From Deltaproteobacteria bacterium (GTDB lineage Bacteria > Myxococcota_A > Polyangia > Haliangiales > Haliangiaceae): 5,110 nt of DNA. Where the stretch lies: contig JACCYD010001364.1 in the NCBI GenBank assembly GCA_013696695.1, forward strand, positions 1 through 5,110, given 5' to 3'. The notes under the pieces were generated by a model that ran no database searches, was not told the origin of the DNA, and worked only from the letters and a program-made list of their open reading frames with translations. Positions 1-5,110 of the stretch are shown here, one piece after another. Numbering within the stretch: position 1 is the first letter of the stretch; each line of letters opens with the position of its first letter. Made by a program: the position numbers and the translations under genes.

Positions 1-563
1 CGCTCGGCGCGACGTATCCGCACCATCACTTCGAGCACACGCACGACCAGTGGCTCGCCGGTGGCCTCGGCGTGCTGTCGCGCTGGCCGATCATCAAGAT
101 CGACACGCTCACCGAGGGTGGGGGGCCGTTCTTCGCGTGGCGCGTTGTCGTCGATGCGCCGGGCGGACCGCTGCAGGCGCTCGATGTCCATTTGCGTCCG
201 CCGATGAGCGACGGTGGAAGCTGGGTCGTCGGCTATTTCTCGACACGCGGCGCGCGGCAGCGCGAAGCGCTCGCGCATGTCGCCAAGCTCGATCCCGCGT
301 TGCCGGCGCTCGCCGTCGGCGATTTCAACGAGGAGGACGAGGGCATGGCGATCGGCGTGTTCGTCGAGCGCGGCTTCACCAACGCGTTACCGCTGTTTCA
401 TCCGAGCGCGACGACGTGGCAGTGGCCGGTCGGCGATCGCACGCTGCGGTTTCGCCTCGATCACATCCTCCACGACAAGCGGTTTCGGGCGGTCAACGCC
501 GGCGTCGTCGATGCCGGTCGCTCCGATCATGCACCGGTGTGGGCAGATCTCGAGCGACGCTAA
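1..563 (+). CDS. EEP-superfamily hydrolase, C-terminal part (5' end outside window)
   Basis: This is the C-terminal ~186 residues of an endonuclease/exonuclease/phosphatase family protein. The reading frame is open from base 3 with no stop upstream, so the true start lies before the window; the GTG at 72 falls inside the conserved GGLGVLSRWPI segment and is not the start. Superfamily hallmarks appear in order: GLGVLSRWP (the 'G..lLSr.P' strand), LDVHLRP with the active-site-region His at 189-191, the metal-site motif GDFNEED at 318-338, RLDHIL near 453-470 (equivalent to the usual 'RIDYIF'), and the C-terminal catalytic SDHAPV at 522-539. Members are Mg2+-dependent phosphodiesterases or phosphatases acting on nucleic acids, phospholipid headgroups or inositol phosphates; the substrate cannot be chosen here. 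All visible catalytic motifs are intact. The gene ends in TAA and overlaps the convergent HAD gene by 4 bp. Confidence 0.88.
   Translation, partial: LGATYPHHHFEHTHDQWLAGGLGVLSRWPIIKIDTLTEGGGPFFAWRVVVDAPGGPLQALDVHLRPPMSDGGSWVVGYFSTRGARQREALAHVAKLDPALPALAVGDFNEEDEGMAIGVFVERGFTNALPLFHPSATTWQWPVGDRTLRFRLDHILHDKRFRAVNAGVVDAGRSDHAPVWADLERR
560..563. other. 4-bp tail-to-tail overlap of convergent genes
   Basis: The plus-strand bases CTAA hold both stop codons: TAA (561-563) of the EEP gene and, on the minus strand, TAG (562-560) of the HAD gene. No intergenic space remains for an intrinsic terminator between the two convergent genes. Transcription of each must therefore end inside, or read antisense into, the other's 3' coding region. 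I saw no hairpin followed by a T-run at either 3' end. Confidence 0.85.
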
Positions 564-1411
564 GCGAAGGCGAACGCCGGGATCTCGGTGAGATGTTCGA
601 TCATGCGGCCGCGCGGATTCGCTTCCACGAACGCCCGCTCGTACGGCGGCGTGCGTGGCGACGCGACCAGCCCGACGCGTGCTCCGAGCGCGAGCGGCAT
701 CGCGAGATCGAGCTCGAAGATGTCGCCGATCACGACGAGCTCCGCGAACGTGGCGCCCGCGGCGTCGAGGATCGCCTTCAAGATGTCGTGATACATGCGG
801 CGGCGCAGCAGCACAGGGCGCGAGAGGCCGGGCAGGGCGAGCTCGCGATCGGCGCCCGTCCACGCGTCGTCGACGTCGAACTTGCGTGCGTGGCCGCGGA
901 CGCGCGAGGTCAGCCACGCGACGCCGCCGCTCTCCGCATCCAGCACTGAAACCTTGCCGGCGACCGCGTGGGTGTCGGAGTTGGTGACGATCCAGGCATC
1001 GCGGCCAGCGAGCCCGCGCAGCACTTCCCCGGCACCCGCGCGAAACACCGGGCGGCCGAGCGTCTTGGCGTAGTTGTACTTGTAGAGGACGCCGCCGAGC
1101 AGCTTGCCGCGATCGGCCGGATCCTTCATCACGCCGAAGCGATCGAGGATCGCATGCGCGATCGGCACCATGCGCAGGTACGGATCCACCGTCGCCGGCG
1201 CCACCGCGCGCCCCATCCACAGGAACGGGTGCTGTTCGGGGGCCTCGGCGAGCTTGGCCTCGATCTGATCCGCGATCGCGAGCACCTCGGCGTCGCCGGC
1301 ATCACGGCCGACCAGCGAGCACAGATCCTCGAGGTAGCCATCGCGAAACGGACGACCCTCCGCCTCGGCATCCGTCATCGTGCCGTCGAAATCGAGGGCC
1401 AGGACCGTCAT
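560..1411 (-). CDS. HAD-family hydrolase (283 aa)
   Basis: This is a haloacid dehalogenase superfamily protein, probably a phosphatase. Motif I is LDFDGTMTD at residues 6-14, with the nucleophile Asp7 and the acid/base Asp9. Motif II is IVTNSD at 141-146 (Asn/Ser position). Motif IV is VVIGDIFELDLAMPLALG at 226-243, with metal-binding Asp230 and Asp235. The motif III Lys is less certain; Lys177 in ARKFDVDD is a candidate. A long, mainly helical insert (about residues 20-125) between motifs I and II would be the cap domain, making this a C1-capped HAD; length fits. The ATG at 1411 puts motif I at the very N-terminus, as is typical. AGGG lies about 8 bases upstream as a ribosome-binding site, within the 13-bp gap after the LRR gene. 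It is the last gene of the minus-strand run. Substrate unknown. Confidence 0.87.
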   Translation of the reverse strand: MTVLALDFDGTMTDAEAEGRPFRDGYLEDLCSLVGRDAGDAEVLAIADQIEAKLAEAPEQHPFLWMGRAVAPATVDPYLRMVPIAHAILDRFGVMKDPADRGKLLGGVLYKYNYAKTLGRPVFRAGAGEVLRGLAGRDAWIVTNSDTHAVAGKVSVLDAESGGVAWLTSRVRGHARKFDVDDAWTGADRELALPGLSRPVLLRRRMYHDILKAILDAAGATFAELVVIGDIFELDLAMPLALGARVGLVASPRTPPYERAFVEANPRGRMIEHLTEIPAFAFA

Positions 1412-1427
1412 CGCGGCGACCCTATCA
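1412..1427 (-). promoter_or_regulatory. Ribosome-binding site for HAD gene, with tandem stops of upstream gene
   Basis: On the minus strand the upstream LRR gene ends TGA (1427-1425), followed at once by an in-frame second stop TAG (1424-1422). The TAG bases run into AGGG, a Shine-Dalgarno-like sequence about 8 bases before the HAD gene's ATG at 1411. The short spacing with a shared stop/RBS block supports translation from the same mRNA as the LRR gene. Confidence 0.55.
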
Positions 1428-2753
1428 CTCCGCGACCGAGACGTAGTAGTGCGTCTCGCCCTCGACGGAGTCGTCCGGTTCCTTTTGCTCTTCGGCGGTG
1501 GCGAACGGAAACTTGGCCGTCACCGCGCGGATGGTCTGGGCCGAGAGGAAGTTGCGGTCGAGGGCGAGCGCCTTCAAGCGCGGGAACGATTTTGCCGAGG
1601 CGATCAGCGCCTCGGCGCCGAGCTCGGTCAGCGTGCCGCGCGACAGATCGAGCGACTCGAGCTTGCCGGCGATCTTCGAGCTGGTGAGGGCGATCGCGAT
1701 CTCGTTCTCGAGCTCGGCATTGCACAGCCCGAGGTGGCGCAGGTTCGGAAATGCCGAGCCATCGAGGAGCTTGGTCAGTCCCTTGATCGAGGCATCTGCG
1801 TGGTAATCCGTGGAGCCGAACCACAGCTCGAGCTTCTCGAGCTTCGGCAACTTCGCCGCGAGCACGGCGGCCAGGCGCGCCTTCGATAGCGAGCAGGTCT
1901 CGATCGTCAGCTCGCGCAGCTCCGGCAGAGCGAGGCCGCGGAGCCCGAACGTCTCCTGCTGGCGCCAATGTTCCTCGCCCGAGTGCAAGAACAGCCGGCG
2001 CAGCCGTGGAAACGTCTTGCTGATCCGCTTCGCCACATCGCCGATGCAGTGGTGGGCCATGTTGATGTTGCGGTCGACGTCGTCGCCGAGCCGGAGGCTC
2101 ACCAGGTCGGCGGACCACGCGAATTTCTTCGCCTCGTCGAGCACCGCCGGAACATCGGTGTCGTTGTGGTCCCAGCGCAGCATGCCGATCCGCAGCTCCT
2201 CGAGCGCCGCACACGCCGGCTGTGCGAACACGGTGCGCGCGAGCTCGGCCGGGTCGAAGCTGGTGTCGTACCAGTCGTGGTTGTTCTCGAGCCGGAGCCA
2301 CTGCCACATGCCGTGGCGCCAGCCCATCTTCGCGAGCTCGTGGCCGGGAAAGCCGAGCTTGTCGATGATCCTGGCGGCGGCCGCCTTCTTGTTCGCTTGC
2401 GAGAGCACGATCAGCTCGCCGAGCGGGTTGCCCTGTTGCTGGAGCCAATCGGCGTAAACCTGATAGACGCCGGGGTCGTCGCGGTTCGCGCGGATCGCCG
2501 CCTCGAGCGCGGGATTGCGCGGCGTGTCTTTCGCGGGCGCCACGCCCGGGCGCGCCGGATCGCGATAGCCCTTGGCGATCAGCTCGGCATGAAACGCGTC
2601 GTGGGCGGTCTTGGCCTTCGCGGGGGTCCGGTAGGTCTTCGACAGCTGCTTGGACGCCACGTTGGTCTGGCCCCAGAGCTTCTGGAACTTCTTGTTGTCG
2701 AGGATGAGCTCGAACCAGTGCGTCGACGTTCCCTTCGCGAGCTCGAGGCGCAC
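1425..2753 (-). CDS. WGR-like / TIGR02996 / leucine-rich-repeat protein, downstream paralog A (442 aa)
   Basis: This is a cytoplasmic-looking protein with no signal peptide or membrane helix. Residues 1-65 resemble a degenerate WGR domain: an ELILDNKKF strand, then LWGQ, ending in TPAKAKTAHDAFHAELIAKGYR (43-64), which matches the WGR family's C-terminal helix and 'KGY'. Residues 80-118 carry the TIGR02996 repeat-companion signature (PALEAAIRANRDD, YQVYADWLQQQGNPLGELI). A GWRHGMWQWLRLEN segment follows at 144-157. Leucine-rich repeats of the ribonuclease-inhibitor-like type run from about 183 to 412: LEELRIG, LVSLRLG, LRRLFLHS, LPELRELTI, LPKLEKLEL, LRHLGLCN, LESLDLS, LKALALDRN. The tail is GETHYYVSVAE. 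The start is GTG at 2753, the most upstream initiator in frame, giving the same length as its paralog. It probably binds a partner or ligand through the LRR solenoid; no catalytic motif is visible and the function is unknown. Confidence 0.88.
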   Translation of the reverse strand: MRLELAKGTSTHWFELILDNKKFQKLWGQTNVASKQLSKTYRTPAKAKTAHDAFHAELIAKGYRDPARPGVAPAKDTPRNPALEAAIRANRDDPGVYQVYADWLQQQGNPLGELIVLSQANKKAAAARIIDKLGFPGHELAKMGWRHGMWQWLRLENNHDWYDTSFDPAELARTVFAQPACAALEELRIGMLRWDHNDTDVPAVLDEAKKFAWSADLVSLRLGDDVDRNINMAHHCIGDVAKRISKTFPRLRRLFLHSGEEHWRQQETFGLRGLALPELRELTIETCSLSKARLAAVLAAKLPKLEKLELWFGSTDYHADASIKGLTKLLDGSAFPNLRHLGLCNAELENEIAIALTSSKIAGKLESLDLSRGTLTELGAEALIASAKSFPRLKALALDRNFLSAQTIRAVTAKFPFATAEEQKEPDDSVEGETHYYVSVAE

Positions 2754-2755
2754 TA
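2751..2755 (-). promoter_or_regulatory. TAGTG stop/start overlap coupling the two LRR genes
   Basis: The minus strand reads TAGTG. TAG (2755-2753) ends paralog B and GTG (2753-2751) starts paralog A, sharing one base. The only SD-like sequence, GGAG, ends just two bases before the GTG, closer than normal ribosome-binding spacing. Termination-reinitiation (translational coupling) is therefore the likely way A is translated, which would tie its output to that of B. Confidence 0.65.
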
Positions 2756-4081
2756 CTCCGCGACCGAGACGTAGTAGTGGGTCTCGCCCTCGATCGAATC
2801 GTCGGCTTCCTTCTGGTCGGCGGTGACGGCGTACTTGAAGGCCTTCTTCACGGCGCGGATCCCAGCCGGCGACAAGAAGTTCTTGCCGACGTTCAGCGCC
2901 TTCAGCTTGCCGAACGAGGATGCCGACGAGATCAGTGCTTCCGCGCCGACGTCGGTCATCGTCCCCATCGACAAATCGAGCGATTCGAGCCGCCCGGCGA
3001 TCTTCGACGACGCGATCGCGATCGCGATCGCGTTCTGGAACTCCGCGTTGCGCAGGCCGAGGTGCTTGACCGTGCCGAACACCGCGCCGGCGAGCAGCTT
3101 GGTGAGGCCCTTGATGTTCGCGTCACCGTCGTAGTTGGGCGTGCCGAACCACAGCTCGAGCTTCTCGAGCTTCGGCAGCTTCGCCGCGAGCACCTGGGTG
3201 AGTCGCTTCTTCGACATCGAGCAGGTCTCGATCACCAGCTCGCGGAGCTCGGGCAGGTCCAATCCCGAGAGCCCGAACGTCTCGGTGGTGCCGCCTCCGT
3301 CATACGCGCTCGAGTGCAGCGTGAGCTGGCGTAGCTTGGGGAACGCCTTGCTGATCGGCTTGCCGACGTCACCGATCTGGTGGTGCGCCATGTCGATGTC
3401 CGAATCCACATCGCCGAGCTTGAGCTTGGGGAGGTCCGCCGCCCATGAACGCTTCTTCGCCTCGGCGAGCACCGCCGGCACGTCGAGATAGTTTTGTTCC
3501 CAGCGCAGGATGCCGATCCGCAGCTCCTCGAGCGCGGCGCACATCGGCTGGGAGAACACGCTGCGCGAGAGGGCCACTGCATCGAACTTGTTGTCCATCC
3601 AGTTGCCGCTGTTCTCGAGCCGGAGCCACTGCCACATGCCGTGCCGCCAGCCAAACGTCGCGAGTCCCTTGCCGGGCAGGCCGAGCTTGTCGATGATCTT
3701 GGCAACCGCTGCCTTCTTGTTCGCCTGGGACAGCACGATCAGCTCGCCGACCGGGCTGCCCTGTTGCTGGAGCCAGTCGGCGTACACCTGGTAGGGCCCC
3801 GCATCCTCGCGATTCGCGCGGATCGCGGCCTCGAGTGCAGCATTGCGCGGCGTGATCTTGGTCGGCGCCGCACCTGGTGCCATCGGATCTCGGTAGCCCT
3901 TCGCGATCAGATCCGCGACCGCCGCGTCGTACGCCGCCTTGGCCTTCGCCGGCGTGCCGTACTTCTTGCTCGCGTCTTTCGTGGGCAGCCCGTTACCGCC
4001 CGATTTGGTGCTGACGGTCGACTTGACGATGTCGAGCGTCGTCCACTTCAACTTCTTCCCTTCGAGCTCGAGCTTGATCAT
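2753..4081 (-). CDS. WGR-like / TIGR02996 / leucine-rich-repeat protein, upstream paralog B (442 aa)
   Basis: This is a paralog of the next gene, with the same architecture and the same length. Residues 1-64 form a WGR-like domain (LKWTTLDI, STVSTKSGGNG, TPAKAKAAYDAAVADLIAKGYR), although the Trp-Gly pair of the name is absent. TIGR02996 lies at 80-118 (ALEAAIRANRED, YQVYADWLQQQGSPVGELI). GWRHGMWQWLRLEN at 144-157 is identical to paralog A. LRRs follow (LEELRIG, LRQLTLHS, LPELRELVI, LPKLEKLEL, VKHLGLRN, LESLDLS, LKALNVGKN), then the tail GETHYYVSVAE. I chose the ATG at 4081: it gives exactly 442 residues and an N-terminus (MIKLELE) parallel to A's MRLELA. A TTG at 4093 in the same frame would add four residues but directly follows an in-frame TAG. 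One-residue indels near 224 and 265 compensate each other. No enzyme motif is visible; a binding or scaffold role is inferred. Confidence 0.88.
   Translation of the reverse strand: MIKLELEGKKLKWTTLDIVKSTVSTKSGGNGLPTKDASKKYGTPAKAKAAYDAAVADLIAKGYRDPMAPGAAPTKITPRNAALEAAIRANREDAGPYQVYADWLQQQGSPVGELIVLSQANKKAAVAKIIDKLGLPGKGLATFGWRHGMWQWLRLENSGNWMDNKFDAVALSRSVFSQPMCAALEELRIGILRWEQNYLDVPAVLAEAKKRSWAADLPKLKLGDVDSDIDMAHHQIGDVGKPISKAFPKLRQLTLHSSAYDGGGTTETFGLSGLDLPELRELVIETCSMSKKRLTQVLAAKLPKLEKLELWFGTPNYDGDANIKGLTKLLAGAVFGTVKHLGLRNAEFQNAIAIAIASSKIAGRLESLDLSMGTMTDVGAEALISSASSFGKLKALNVGKNFLSPAGIRAVKKAFKYAVTADQKEADDSIEGETHYYVSVAE
3014..3031. repeat. Three tandem GATCGC hexamers inside paralog B
   Basis: GATCGC occurs three times in tandem, embedded in a self-complementary stretch that creates overlapping GCGATCGC palindromes. 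On the minus strand it encodes alternating Ala-Ile (AIAIAIA) in an LRR helix. The homologous position of paralog A (around 1687-1698) has a shorter version (GCGATCGCGATC). The simplest explanation is codon choice for an Ala/Ile helix, possibly with slippage. Confidence 0.6.
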
Positions 4082-4149
4082 GGGCGCATCCAACTACGAA
4101 CAACCCGCGCGTGTCGCGGCACCGGCGATGCAATTCACCAGGTCACGGA
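4082..4149. other. 68-bp gap between serine hydrolase and LRR gene B
   Basis: This is the only real intergenic gap in the window. It holds a short perfect hairpin, CCGCG-CGTGT-CGCGG (4105-4119), with no T-run after it on either strand, so it is not a convincing terminator. I could not identify a sigma-70 type promoter or a strong Shine-Dalgarno sequence before the ATG at 4081. An out-of-frame ATG lies at 4089-4087. A separate promoter for the LRR genes could sit here but is not demonstrable from sequence. Confidence 0.3.
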
Positions 4150-5110
4150 TCAGCGCCTCTGGTACGTGATCGCGAGCTCCCCCTGCTCGAGCTTCACTGC
4201 GCCGACGGGGCCGGACCACGGCACCACGAACTGCACCTTGATCTGGTGCGTCGAATCGAAGAACGAGCCGTCGAGCATCGGTTCGAGCTCGACCTGGCTC
4301 TGACCGTTCGGCTTGAGCACGATGCCGACATTGCCGGGCGTCAGCTCGATCGTCGTGATCGAATCGATCAGCTGTTGCGGCACCTTCAGCGCGATCAGGC
4401 GCTTCTTCTCGTCGGTCGACAGGTCGTAGGTGCCGCTCAGGCGCGCGACGATCTCCGGATCGAGCGTGCCGCGCTCGAGCTCGTTCGGTTTGACCTTGCC
4501 GCCGAGCGCCGCCTCGATGGCCGCCTTGCCGATCGGATCGACCCGGATGTCCGCGACGTTTGTCCACGCGACCACGACGAGATCCGCATCGGGGATCCGC
4601 CAGTACATCGTGCCAAAGCCGTCGATGCCGCCGTTGTGCCAGACGGTCGATCGCCCGAGCACGTCCTGCGCGACCCAGCCGTACGCGTAATGATCGAGTG
4701 CCGGCGCGTAGAGCTTCGCGCGCGCCTTGGCGCCGAGGACCGCGTCGCCGGTGAGCGCGCGATGCCAGCGCATCAGATCGTTCGCCGTCGATCGGATCGC
4801 GCCGGCCGCGTACGGCAGCGACATGTCGATCGCATCCGCCGGCACGATGTCGTCGCCGTCGATTCGATACCCCTCCGCGCGGTCCGGCACGCCGACGGCA
4901 TCCCCGACGACCGTGCGCTCGAGCTTCGCGGGCGCGAACAGCGCCTGCTGCAAATACGCGGCGTACGACATCCCGCTCGCGCGCTCGATGATCACGCCGA
5001 GCACGGCATAACCACTGTTCGAGTACGCGAACTTCGACCCCGGCTCGAAGTCGAGCGGCTTGTTCCAGAACAGCGCGAGCAGCTGCATCGGTGTGAACTT
5101 CTCGGCCTTG
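4150..5110 (-). CDS. Serine hydrolase, class C beta-lactamase/esterase family (N-terminus outside window)
   Basis: This is the C-terminal ~320 residues of a penicillin-binding-protein-like serine hydrolase. The frame is open through the right edge, and the ATG at 5088 lies inside the fold, so the start and the SxxK nucleophile motif are beyond the window. Visible hallmarks are PLDFEPGSKFAYSNSGY with the catalytic Tyr of the Y-x-N motif (YSN, 5025-5017), AGAIRSTANDLMRWHRAL (the conserved 'aGgl.STa.Dla.w' helix), and HNGGIDGF (from 4638), the H-x-G equivalent of the KTG triad. After the beta-lactamase fold, about 95 residues from LSGTYDLS onward look like the beta-rich lipocalin-like C-terminal domain often fused to this family. 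Relatives are D-aminopeptidases, esterases and carboxypeptidases more often than true beta-lactamases, and many are exported. It is upstream of, and same-strand with, the LRR pair (68-bp gap). Substrate unknown. Confidence 0.88.
   Translation of the reverse strand, partial: KAEKFTPMQLLALFWNKPLDFEPGSKFAYSNSGYAVLGVIIERASGMSYAAYLQQALFAPAKLERTVVGDAVGVPDRAEGYRIDGDDIVPADAIDMSLPYAAGAIRSTANDLMRWHRALTGDAVLGAKARAKLYAPALDHYAYGWVAQDVLGRSTVWHNGGIDGFGTMYWRIPDADLVVVAWTNVADIRVDPIGKAAIEAALGGKVKPNELERGTLDPEIVARLSGTYDLSTDEKKRLIALKVPQQLIDSITTIELTPGNVGIVLKPNGQSQVELEPMLDGSFFDSTHQIKVQFVVPWSGPVGAVKLEQGELAITYQRR

Larger units (their letters stand above)
1425..4081. repeat. Tandem gene duplication, period 1328 bp
   Basis: The two LRR genes form a direct head-to-tail duplication. 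Long near-identical DNA blocks sit at a constant offset of 1328 bp: 1427-1465 / 2755-2793 (39 bp, one mismatch), 1815-1865 / 3143-3193 (51 bp, one mismatch), 2171-2207 / 3499-3535 (37 bp, one mismatch) and 2283-2324 / 3611-3652 (42 bp, one mismatch). The period equals 442 codons plus stop minus the 1-bp overlap, so the repeat unit is exactly one gene. Between blocks the copies are clearly diverged, so the duplication is not recent. Confidence 0.9.

Noticed and set aside
50..949. Long plus-strand open frame running across the EEP gene end and antisense to the HAD gene
   Set aside because: Its translation is arginine-rich, low in hydrophobic pattern and matches no family. It overlaps two genes with clear catalytic motifs, so it is a shadow of high-GC codon bias.
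387..1220. Minus-strand open frame overlapping the HAD gene in another frame
   Set aside because: Arg/Ala-rich translation without motifs. The overlapping frame contains HAD motifs I, II and IV.
1968..2774. 268-codon plus-strand open frame antisense to LRR gene A
   Set aside because: The composition is Arg/Glu/Val/Leu-rich, as expected for the complement of GC-biased LRR codons. The opposite strand encodes a clear domain architecture conserved with its paralog. A similar frame at 3494-4303 opposite gene B arises for the same reason.
3011..3032. GCGATCGC palindromes as a regulatory or HIP1-like site array
   Set aside because: They lie inside a coding LRR helix and encode Ala-Ile repeats partly shared with paralog A, so codon usage explains them.
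4082..4093. TTG at 4093 as start of LRR gene B
   Set aside because: It follows directly after an in-frame TAG, has no ribosome-binding site, and would break the exact 442-residue match with paralog A. The ATG at 4081 is preferred.
4105..4119. Hairpin CCGCG-CGTGT-CGCGG as a transcription terminator
   Set aside because: The stem is only 5 bp and no T-run follows on either strand. Such short GC hairpins are common by chance at this GC content.

Overview
The window is GC-rich and densely coding, with very little intergenic DNA. It most resembles a chromosomal segment from a large-genome predatory or soil bacterium of the Myxococcota. This rests on the strong G/C third-position bias and on the two central genes. 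Those genes combine a WGR-like N-terminus, a TIGR02996-type 'repeat-companion' segment and leucine-rich repeats, an architecture I associate with myxobacteria and some Planctomycetes. The taxonomic assignment is inference, since no rRNA or other marker is present.

Layout. At the left edge (1-563, + strand) is the C-terminal part of an endonuclease/exonuclease/phosphatase (EEP) superfamily hydrolase. It converges on a run of four minus-strand genes and overlaps the last of them tail to tail by 4 bp. In transcription order (right to left) the run holds: a serine hydrolase of the class C beta-lactamase/esterase type (4150-5110, N-terminus outside the window); two tandem paralogous 442-residue WGR-like/TIGR02996/LRR proteins (2753-4081 and 1425-2753); and a HAD-family hydrolase (560-1411). 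Gaps in the run are 68 bp, a 1-bp stop/start overlap (TAGTG), and 13 bp. The two LRR genes and the HAD gene are therefore almost certainly co-transcribed, and the serine hydrolase possibly with them.

The most notable element is the LRR pair. It is a head-to-tail gene duplication with a period of exactly 1328 bp, meaning one full coding unit including its stop, less the 1-bp overlap. By hand count the proteins are about 65% identical overall. The first 40 residues have only about 7 identities, while the rest is about 70% identical and includes an invariant C-terminal tail (GETHYYVSVAE). The pattern fits a duplicated scaffold whose N-terminal WGR-like half has diverged. What the pair recognises, and whether the HAD and serine hydrolases work with it, cannot be told from sequence alone. 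I see no RNA genes, CRISPR arrays, insertion sequences or clear intrinsic terminators.
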